DNA of 64,000 bases from Acidimicrobiales bacterium. Lineage in GTDB: Bacteria; Actinomycetota; Acidimicrobiia; Acidimicrobiales; Iamiaceae. The position numbers and the translations under genes were made by a program. Within the stretch, counting starts at the first letter, position 1. Each line of letters begins with the position of its first letter. The DNA is taken from assembly GCA_030447445.1 (NCBI GenBank), contig JAUJOW010000003.1, forward strand, positions 51,698 through 115,697. The letters run 5' to 3'. Under the pieces are notes generated by a model, which saw nothing but the letters and a program-made list of their open reading frames with translations, searched no databases and had not been told where the DNA came from. This document shows, piece by piece, positions 57,609 to 64,000 of the stretch.

Positions 57609-57618
57609 TAGGGTACCC
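57609..57618 (+). promoter_or_regulatory. Overlapping -10-like hexamers and GGGTACCC palindrome before csoR
   Basis: TAGGGT (57609-57614) reads toward csoR and TACCCT (reverse of 57610-57615) reads leftward. Both lie inside or next to the palindrome GGGTACCC with an extended C run. CsoR proteins bind G/C-tract palindromes of this kind, so autorepression is a reasonable inference. Confidence 0.35.
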
Positions 57619-57627
57619 CCCGATCCT

Positions 57628-57903
57628 ATGAGGGGCTACGACGACACCAGGGACGACCACCTCCTCCGCTTGCGCCGCATCGAGGGTCAGGTCCGGGGGC
57701 TCCAGCGCATGATCGACGAGGACACGTACTGCATCGACGTGCTCACCCAGATCGCGTCGGTCACGAAGGCCCTGCAGAAGGTGGGCCTGAACCTGCTCGA
57801 CGAGCACGTGCGCCACTGCGTGGTGGAGGCGGCGGCGGCCGGCGAGGGCGATGCCAAGGTCCACGAGGCGGTCGACGCCGTGGCCCGCATGCTCCGCACC
57901 TAG
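57628..57903 (+). CDS. csoR: CsoR-family copper-sensing repressor
   Basis: This 91-residue all-helical regulator has the copper ligands Cys35 (TYCIDVLTQ), His60 and Cys64 (LLDEHVRHCVV). It also shows the DNA-contact Arg region LLRLRRIEGQVRGLQRMID. Copper(I) binding releases it from DNA in known members. A GGGTACCC palindrome lies 10 bases upstream of the ATG. No copA, copZ or other copper gene is adjacent. The next gene, on the other strand, is a drug-type MFS carrier. Confidence 0.9.
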   Translation: MRGYDDTRDDHLLRLRRIEGQVRGLQRMIDEDTYCIDVLTQIASVTKALQKVGLNLLDEHVRHCVVEAAAAGEGDAKVHEAVDAVARMLRT

Positions 57904-57913
57904 CTGTAGCGCC

Positions 57914-59410
57914 TCAGGCGGCCGTCGGGCACCGGTGCGGATCGGCCTGGAGCGGCGTGCCGTCGACGTTGCAGTGCACACGGCGGGCGGTGCGCCTGGC
58001 CTGCGCATGGGGGGCGAGGCCCATGAAGGCCAGCGGCCCCGCCGCCGCCGCCAGACAGGCGGCGATGACAAGGGCCAGCCGGTAGGAGTCGATCACCTCC
58101 GCTGGGCTCGTCGCCGCCGACAGCCCCGCGACCACCGGGACGACGGCGAGCGCGGTCAGGCTGGCCGCCCGGGCGATGGCGTTGTTCACCCCCGACGCCA
58201 CGCTCACGTGGTCGGGATCAGCGGCGCCCATCACCGTGGCGGTGAGCGGCGCCACGAAGGTGACCAGCCCGAGGCCGAACACGACGGCGCCGGGCAGCAC
58301 GTCGCTGGCCCACGAGGCGTCGGCCCCGATCCGGGCCAGCAGGAGCAGGCCGGCCCCGGCCAGCAGGGGGCCGACGGTGAGCTGGGTCCGGGGGCCGATC
58401 CGTTGGGCGAGCGAACCTGATGCGGCGGACAGCGTCAGCAGGAGCACCGTCGCCGGCAACAGGGCCAGGCCGGCCTGGACGGCCGACCAACCGGTCGCCA
58501 CCTGCAGCTCGTAGGCGACGAGGAAGAACGACAGGCCCAGCGCGCCGTAGAGGAGCACCGTCGCCAGGTTGACGACGGTGAACGTGCGGTCGTGGAACAA
58601 CGCCGGCGGCACGAGCGGATCGTGGGCGTGGCGCATGCGCCATACGAAGGCGGCGATGGCAGCGAGGGCGACAGCTCCTGTCGAGACGACCGCGGTGTCG
58701 GTCCAACCGCGCGGTCCTGCTTCGATCAGCGCCCAGGTGCTGGCGCCCAGACCCACGACGGCGAGGCCGGCACCGGCGGCGTCGAGGCCTCGAGCGGCGT
58801 GCGGGTCGCGGGTCTCGGGCACGGCGGCGTGGGTGCAGGCGATGGCGACCGCGGCCACGGGCACGTTGATGAGGAACGCCCATCGCCATCCCGGTCCCTC
58901 GACGAGCCCGCCGCCCACGAAGGGTCCGATGGCTCCAGCCACGCCGCCCAACCCCGACCACGCACCGACGGCGGCGGCACGGTCGGACGAGCGGAAGCTG
59001 GCCTGCAGGATGGCGAGGCTCCCGGGTGTGAGGAGCGCTCCCCCCACGCCTTGGAGGACCCGTGCCACGACGAGCACCTCGATGTTGGGGGCGGCTCCGC
59101 AGAGCAACGACGCGGCTGCGAACCACACCGTGCCGATGACGAAGACCTTCCGCCGCCCGAACCGGTCACCGAGCGCACCTCCGAGCAGGATGAGCGACGC
59201 CAGCGCGAGCAGGTACCCGGTGAGCACCCATTGCAACGCGGGGAGGCTCGCGTCGAGGTCCGTTCCGATGCGGGGCAGCGCCACGTTGACCACGGTGGCG
59301 TCGAGGCTGGCCATGGCGCTGGCCGCCACCGTGGCCACGAGCGCCACCCGTCCCATCGGCGATCGCAGCGCCAGGCCCTCACCGGCCTCGGCGACGGCGG
59401 TGAGGGTCAT
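57914..59410 (-). CDS. MFS transporter, DHA2 (14-helix drug efflux) type
   Basis: This 498-residue carrier has 14 hydrophobic helices. Motifs include SLDATVVNVALPRIGTDL (motif D1), LGGALGDRFGRRKVF (motif A) and LQGVGGALLTPGSLAILQAS (motif C). The C-terminal half has YELQVATGWSAVQAGLALLP. It probably exports drugs or metabolites with protons. The start overlaps the alpha-galactosidase stop by four bases, so the two genes are cotranslated. Confidence 0.92.
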   Translation of the reverse strand: MTLTAVAEAGEGLALRSPMGRVALVATVAASAMASLDATVVNVALPRIGTDLDASLPALQWVLTGYLLALASLILLGGALGDRFGRRKVFVIGTVWFAAASLLCGAAPNIEVLVVARVLQGVGGALLTPGSLAILQASFRSSDRAAAVGAWSGLGGVAGAIGPFVGGGLVEGPGWRWAFLINVPVAAVAIACTHAAVPETRDPHAARGLDAAGAGLAVVGLGASTWALIEAGPRGWTDTAVVSTGAVALAAIAAFVWRMRHAHDPLVPPALFHDRTFTVVNLATVLLYGALGLSFFLVAYELQVATGWSAVQAGLALLPATVLLLTLSAASGSLAQRIGPRTQLTVGPLLAGAGLLLLARIGADASWASDVLPGAVVFGLGLVTFVAPLTATVMGAADPDHVSVASGVNNAIARAASLTALAVVPVVAGLSAATSPAEVIDSYRLALVIAACLAAAAGPLAFMGLAPHAQARRTARRVHCNVDGTPLQADPHRCPTAA

Positions 59411-61155
59411 CGCCGATTCGGACGGCGAAGCTGGGATGCGGCCGTGGCCGGGTCGGCGATCAGCTCGACGCCGGCGGCCGACAGCCGGCCGGGACGGGCG
59501 GCGTCGAGCAGGTCGCCGCACCGGGCCGGCGGGCCGGCGATGGCGGCGGTGTCGGAGGCTCGTCCCAGCTCCAGAACCTCGTCGAGGAGGGCCCGGGCGT
59601 CGCCGTCGAGCAAGCCCAGGTCGTCGGACACGAGGGCCATGCCGCCGCACACGCCCACGGTGTGGGCCCAGGTCCGCACGGCGTCGGCCTCCAGCCGGGT
59701 GTCGGTCCTGCGCAGCATGAGGCAGTCGGGATCGTTGAGCCACAGGCGCCGGTGCAGGAAGGACCGGGTGAGCGTGTTGGTGAAGGCGTTGGCCGTGGCC
59801 GGTTCGCCGCCGGCGTAGGGGCCGGGAAGGTGCTGGCCCTCCTGCAGGTGCCACCACGGCGCCACGTCGGCCCCGATGCGCATGCCGTCGACCACGCCGA
59901 CCACCGCCCCGAGCGGCGCTCCGCACCCGAGGACGAACGCATCCTCGCCGGCCCCCCTTCGGACGGCGTCGTAGCCGGCCCGGACCCGTTGGGCCGGCGT
60001 CATGGTGGGGTCGTGGTACACGCCGTCGGCGGCGGGGGCGTAGGTGAAGTCGAGCTTCAGGTAGGTGAACCCGGCGCCGACGAGCGCCCGGGCCACCCGC
60101 TCGAGGTGGTCGAGCACCTCGGGGTGGGAGGTGTCCAGGGTGAGTGTCTCGCCTCCCCACACCGGGTGCCACATGCCGACGAGCGGGGCCACCCCGTCCC
60201 GGTAGCGGGCGATCCAGCCCGGGTTGGCGGTGGCCACGATGGCGTCGGGCCGGGCGAGGAAGGGGGCGATCCAGATGCCGGGGCGGCGACCGGCGGCGGC
60301 GATGGCGTCGGCGAGCTCGTCGAGGTCCGAGGAGAACTTGCCGTTGGTCCCCAGCCAGTCCCCGATGGCGGGTTGGTACCCGTCGTCGAGCTGGAACACC
60401 TCGAAGGGCCAGTCGGCGGCGTGGGCGAGGTTGGCCCGCAGGTCGCCCTCGGTGACATAGCCGAAGTAGTGGTACCAGGAGCACCAACCGACCTGGTAGT
60501 GCCCGTCGATGCGAGCGTTCTCGACCGTGCCGTAGGCGGCCGCCCACGCCTCGAGGAGCGGCCCCTGATCGGCGCCGCTGGCCACCACCACCGGGTGCAG
60601 GGAACGTTCCTCGCCCGGCGCGAGCGTGGCTCCACCGAGGAAGGCCTCGGCGGCCAGCTCGGCGCGGCCCTCGCCGTCACCGTCGTGGAGCCGCAGCGTG
60701 CCGTCGTGGCGGTGGCCGCCCTCGAAGCCCACGAGCACCCGGACGGGTCCGCCGTCGGCCAGGACGGTCACCATCTCCGAGCGCAGCTCACCCGGTGCCA
60801 CGGGCTCCTCGTCGGCGTGGTGGGTGGAGCGCACCAGCCGGGGTACTCCGCCGGCCTCGGAGGGGTCGCGGTCGAGGCCGAGGGTGGCCACCGCCGACGG
60901 CGACCAGGACTGGTAGCCGTTGCGGAAGAGACGCAGCGGGCCGACCACGCCGGTCACCGCGAACACCAGCCGGACGGCGCGCACAGGGACGGGCCGGTCA
61001 CCGCGGTTGGCCACGGTCCACGTGAACCGGTCAGCGCCGGTCGACGGTTGGACGGTGATCACCAGCCTGCCGGCGGTGACGGCACCGGAGCCGTCGAGCG
61101 GCATGCGGCCGCCGGAGGCTCCGACCACGTCCACGCGGACCGGGTCCAGGCGCAC
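59407..61155 (-). CDS. Alpha-galactosidase/melibiase (GH36-type)
   Basis: This 582-residue glycoside hydrolase has an N-terminal beta domain and a TIM barrel. The nucleophile Asp is in FTYLKLDFTYAPAADG, and the acid/base Asp is in MRIGADVAPWWH. QVGWCSWYHYFGYVTEGDL and FQLDDGYQPAIGDWLGTNGK are typical GH36 segments. It should release terminal alpha-galactose from oligosaccharides or glycolipids in the cytoplasm, as no signal peptide is seen. The GTG at 61155 is supported by a TAGCGT hexamer 7 bases upstream. Confidence 0.88.
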   Translation of the reverse strand: MRLDPVRVDVVGASGGRMPLDGSGAVTAGRLVITVQPSTGADRFTWTVANRGDRPVPVRAVRLVFAVTGVVGPLRLFRNGYQSWSPSAVATLGLDRDPSEAGGVPRLVRSTHHADEEPVAPGELRSEMVTVLADGGPVRVLVGFEGGHRHDGTLRLHDGDGEGRAELAAEAFLGGATLAPGEERSLHPVVVASGADQGPLLEAWAAAYGTVENARIDGHYQVGWCSWYHYFGYVTEGDLRANLAHAADWPFEVFQLDDGYQPAIGDWLGTNGKFSSDLDELADAIAAAGRRPGIWIAPFLARPDAIVATANPGWIARYRDGVAPLVGMWHPVWGGETLTLDTSHPEVLDHLERVARALVGAGFTYLKLDFTYAPAADGVYHDPTMTPAQRVRAGYDAVRRGAGEDAFVLGCGAPLGAVVGVVDGMRIGADVAPWWHLQEGQHLPGPYAGGEPATANAFTNTLTRSFLHRRLWLNDPDCLMLRRTDTRLEADAVRTWAHTVGVCGGMALVSDDLGLLDGDARALLDEVLELGRASDTAAIAGPPARCGDLLDAARPGRLSAAGVELIADPATAASQLRRPNRR

Positions 61156-61162
61156 CAGGCGG

Positions 61163-61168
61163 ACGCTA
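61163..61168 (-). promoter_or_regulatory. -10-like hexamer TAGCGT before the alpha-galactosidase gene
   Basis: It lies 7 bases before the GTG at 61155, a leaderless arrangement that supports this start. Confidence 0.45.
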
Positions 61169-61218
61169 CCTCCGGCCCCATCGGTCCGGCGCCACCGGTC
61201 CGGTCAGCGCAGGTCGGT

Positions 61219-64000
61219 TCAGGACGCGGCGCGGGCCTGGGCCCACTCCAGGAGCTCGTCGGGTGGCACGGGCGGGCAGAACAGGTAGCCCTGGGCCAGG
61301 TCGCAGCCGAGGGCGGTGAGCGCCTCGAGCTGGTTCTCGGTCTCCACCCCTTCGGCCACCGAAGTGAACCCCAGGTCGCGGGCCAGTACCAGCGACGCCG
61401 AGCAGATGGCCTGGTCGCGGGCCGCCCGGCTCTCGAGATCGGCGACGAAGGACCGGTCGATCTTGAGCTGGTCGGCCATGCCGAACCGGCGCACGTAGTC
61501 GAGCGACGAGTACCCGGTGCCGAAGTCGTCGATGGCCACACCCACGCCGAGGTCGTGGAGTGCGTCGAGGGCCTGGACGGCCACGTCCAGGTCTTCCACT
61601 AGGGCGCTCTCGGTGAGCTCGAGCCCGATGGCGGACGGCGGCAGGTCGTGTTCGGCCAGCGCCGCCGCCACCGTGCGGGGGAAGTCGGGATCGGAGAGCT
61701 GGCGGGCCGACACGTTGACGGTCACCTTCATGTCACCCATCCCGTCCATGGCCCGCCACGCCGAGATCTGGGCACAGGCCTGGCACAACACCCAACGGTC
61801 GATGGGCACGATGAGGCCTGTCTCCTCGGCCACGGGGACGAACAGGTCGGGCACGACCAGCTCGTGGCCGGGCCGGTCCCAGCGCACGAGCGCCTCGGCC
61901 CCGACGAGGGAACCGTCGTCGATCCGCACCACCGGCTGGTAGTGGACGACGAGCTGCTGCTCGGACAGCGCCACCCGCAGCGCCCGCTCGAGGTCGAGGC
62001 GGAGCACCACCCGCTCGTGCAACGCCTCCTCGAACACGGCGTGGCCGGCGCGGCCCTGCTCCTTGGCCCGGTACATGGCGGCGTCGGCGTCGCGGATGAG
62101 GGCCTCGGGGTCGGCCCTGGCGCTGTCGGCCAGGGTGATGCCGACGCTGGCCGTCACGACCACCTCTTCGCCGCCGAGCTCGAAGGGATCGAGCAGGGCG
62201 GCGGCCAGCGCCTCGGCCACGGCGACAGCCCCGACCTCGCCGCCCACCTCCTCGCACACGACGAGGAACTCGTCGCCTCCCAGGCGCCCCACGGTGTCCC
62301 CGGCGCGGACGGCACCGGTGAAGCGCTCGGCGACGTGGCCGAGGAGGAGGTCACCGGCAGCGTGGCCCAGGCTGTCGTTTATGAGCTTGAACTGGTCGAG
62401 GTCGACGAGGAGGACGGCCACGTCGGCGGTGCGGCGCCGGCCCCGGAGCAACGCCTGGCTGACCCGGTCGAGCAGCAGGGTGCGGTTCGGGAGCCCGGTC
62501 AGCTCGTCGGCCACGGCGAGGTGCTCGAGCCGCTCCTCGAAGCGTCGCCGCTCGACGGCGATGGCAGCGAGGTCGCGGGCTCGCTCCACGATCTCGACCT
62601 CGGCCGGTTCGGGACCCCGGGCCTCGGGCACGAACACGGCCACCACCCCCAGGTGGGCGCCGGTGCCGGGCGCCGTCATCGGGTAGCACCAGCAGGCGCG
62701 AAAGCCGGCCGCCTGGACGGCGGGGTGCAGCGCCTTCCACCGGCGGTCGTTGGCGATGTCGGGAAACAGGGTGGGCTGACCGGAGCGCACCGCCTGGCCG
62801 ATCTCGGCCTCGGGCGGGGACATGTCGAGGGCGGCGACGAGCGTGCCCGGGAGCGAGGTGGGGAAGGGGTGGCGCATCACGTCGTCGGCGTCGAGGATCG
62901 ACACGGTGACCCCCGAGCCCGGCAGCCGGTCCTCGATGAGAGCCGCCGCCCGCTCGACCGTGGTCATCAAGGGCCGGCCCCGCGCTACTCCCTCGAGGGC
63001 GTTGGCCTGGTCCCGCACGAGGTCCTCGGCCCGGCGACGGTCGCTCACGTCGCGGCCGTTGAGGACGATGCCCTCCACGTCGGGGTCGTCGACCAGGTTG
63101 GTGCCGAGCACCTCCAGGTTGCGCCACGTGCCGCCCACCCACACCCGCAACTCGACCGGGTCGGAGCGGCCGGGGGTCGACACCGCCGCCTGCAGCGCTT
63201 GCCGGGCGATCGGCTGGTCGTCGGGGTGCACCTGGTCGAACACGTCCCTGAGGCCCTCGGCATCCTCCGGCAGGCCGAGCACCTCGGTCACCGCGGGGCT
63301 CGAGTAGCGCACCGAGCCGTCCCGGTCGACGAGCACGATGACGTCGGAGGAGTTCTGGACGAGGGCACGGAACCGACGCTCGCTCTGGCGCAGGGCGTTG
63401 GCCGCCTCCACCTGGTGGGTGACGTCGTGGGCGTTGACGACGATGCCGTGCACGTCTGAGTCGGTGCTGAGGTCGTGGCCGAAGACGTCGAGGAAGCGGA
63501 TGCTTCCGTCCTCGTGCACCATCCGCCAGCGGCTGCTCGTGGAGGCCGGGCCGTCGCCGCTGACCGAGGCCACCTCGAAGCGGGCGAAGTCGACGTCGTC
63601 AGGGTGCACCAGCTCGAAGCAGTCGCCGCCGACGAGGTCCTCGGCGGCGCGACCGAGGACGGCGCCCGCCGAGGGCGACGCCCAGGAGATGGTGCCGTCC
63701 CGGTCGATCAGCAGGATGAGGTCGAAGCCGTGGCGCACGAGGGACTGCGACCAGGCCTCGCTGCGCCGCAAGCGCTCCTCGGCCTCGTGGCGGTCGGTGT
63801 CGTCGCGGGCGCTGACGACGAGACCCCCGACGGTGGGGTCGTCGAGCCTGTTCGTGACGACCGCCTGGAAGAAGCGCACCGACCCGTCAGCAGCCCGCAG
63901 GTTCACCCCGAACGGGCCGTGCGGGCCCGGTGTGCGGGAGATGGTGCTGAAGCGGTCGTCGAAGCCCGGGTGCAAGTCACGCACGACGATGTCGGCGACG
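61219..64000 (-). CDS. PAS-GAF-GGDEF-EAL c-di-GMP enzyme (5' end outside window)
   Basis: The frame stays open to the window edge, so the N-terminus is missing. From the edge the order is part of one PAS domain, two further PAS domains (LILLIDRDGTISWASPSAGA, VIVLVDRDGSVRYSSPAVTE), and a GAF domain (SVSILDADDVMRH-like region). GGDEF then follows with the intact signature RLGGDEFLVV preceded by I-site RAGD, and EAL with AEALVRWDRPGHELVV. IGLELTESAL and IDDFGTGYSSLDYVRRF complete it. It can plausibly both make and break c-di-GMP, tuned by small-molecule or redox sensing. It shares the window with BldD, a c-di-GMP receptor. Confidence 0.92.
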   Translation of the reverse strand, partial: VADIVVRDLHPGFDDRFSTISRTPGPHGPFGVNLRAADGSVRFFQAVVTNRLDDPTVGGLVVSARDDTDRHEAEERLRRSEAWSQSLVRHGFDLILLIDRDGTISWASPSAGAVLGRAAEDLVGGDCFELVHPDDVDFARFEVASVSGDGPASTSSRWRMVHEDGSIRFLDVFGHDLSTDSDVHGIVVNAHDVTHQVEAANALRQSERRFRALVQNSSDVIVLVDRDGSVRYSSPAVTEVLGLPEDAEGLRDVFDQVHPDDQPIARQALQAAVSTPGRSDPVELRVWVGGTWRNLEVLGTNLVDDPDVEGIVLNGRDVSDRRRAEDLVRDQANALEGVARGRPLMTTVERAAALIEDRLPGSGVTVSILDADDVMRHPFPTSLPGTLVAALDMSPPEAEIGQAVRSGQPTLFPDIANDRRWKALHPAVQAAGFRACWCYPMTAPGTGAHLGVVAVFVPEARGPEPAEVEIVERARDLAAIAVERRRFEERLEHLAVADELTGLPNRTLLLDRVSQALLRGRRRTADVAVLLVDLDQFKLINDSLGHAAGDLLLGHVAERFTGAVRAGDTVGRLGGDEFLVVCEEVGGEVGAVAVAEALAAALLDPFELGGEEVVVTASVGITLADSARADPEALIRDADAAMYRAKEQGRAGHAVFEEALHERVVLRLDLERALRVALSEQQLVVHYQPVVRIDDGSLVGAEALVRWDRPGHELVVPDLFVPVAEETGLIVPIDRWVLCQACAQISAWRAMDGMGDMKVTVNVSARQLSDPDFPRTVAAALAEHDLPPSAIGLELTESALVEDLDVAVQALDALHDLGVGVAIDDFGTGYSSLDYVRRFGMADQLKIDRSFVADLESRAARDQAICSASLVLARDLGFTSVAEGVETENQLEALTALGCDLAQGYLFCPPVPPDELLEWAQARAAS

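Noticed and set aside
56242-58071. Long reverse frame opposite the second DUF222 gene and csoR
   Set aside because: Only the segment 57270-57553, in a different reverse frame, has family similarity. The rest is antisense to HNH and CsoR coding sequence.

Overview
The window is very GC-rich, densely packed DNA from a high-GC Gram-positive bacterium, most likely an actinobacterium of the Acidimicrobiia type (related to Iamia or Ilumatobacter). This placement is inferred from several things: a BldD-type regulator, a DivIVA-domain coiled-coil protein, an F420-type PPOX remnant, a biotin carboxylase beta/epsilon pair, two HNH (13E12/DUF222) genes, many GTG starts, and many genes whose -10-like TANNNT hexamer lies only 6-9 bases before the start codon.

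Layout. 0-8.8 kb: tail of an ArsA-like ATPase, STAS and receiver signalling proteins, tRNA-Pro(CGG), a membrane glycosyltransferase-like gene, a divergent ketol-acid-reductoisomerase-like gene, a leftward bldD-lysC-asd-P450 block and a lipid-anchored or membrane cyclophilin. 8.9-13.4 kb: an accessory stretch full of frameshifted genes (ECF sigma factor with a broken partner, DUF222/HNH, P-loop ATPase, VOC protein). 13.4-33.2 kb: mostly intact metabolism and signalling: 3-hydroxybutyryl-CoA dehydrogenase, Aat, an ethylmalonyl-CoA-mutase-type enzyme, two degenerate GGDEF proteins, phosphoesterases, a class III CoA-transferase, Maf, acyl-CoA carboxylase beta and epsilon, a two-component system, an ATP-dependent DNA ligase and a sugar dehydrogenase. 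33.5-38.3 kb: a 5'-3' exonuclease, a HepT-like gene, vapBC, and a 2.1-kb island flanked by a 188-base direct repeat copied from the methylmalonyl-CoA epimerase gene. 38.3-45.4 kb: crotonyl-CoA carboxylase/reductase, DivIVA-like protein, thiolase, recR-ybaB-dnaX and the SRP RNA. 45.4-57.6 kb: two tRNA-Ser genes with many truncated or frameshifted accessory genes between intact ones (tadA, ABC exporter, SRPBCC, VOC). 57.6-64 kb: CsoR, an alpha-galactosidase/MFS pair and a PAS-GGDEF-EAL protein cut by the window edge.

Two themes run across the window. First, thiolase, 3-hydroxybutyryl-CoA dehydrogenase, crotonyl-CoA carboxylase/reductase, epimerase, an ethylmalonyl-CoA-mutase-type enzyme and an acyl-CoA carboxylase together make up most of an ethylmalonyl-CoA-type C2 assimilation or C4/C5 acyl-CoA supply route. 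Second, cyclic di-GMP signalling recurs. BldD carries the RGD-x8-RxxD binding signature, two tandem GGDEF-fold proteins have lost the catalytic motif but keep the RxxD I-site, and the last gene carries intact GGDEF and EAL motifs.

Broken genes are confined to dispensable families, and the housekeeping genes read cleanly. The pattern looks more like real decay of accessory loci than uniform sequencing error, but only read-level data can settle this.
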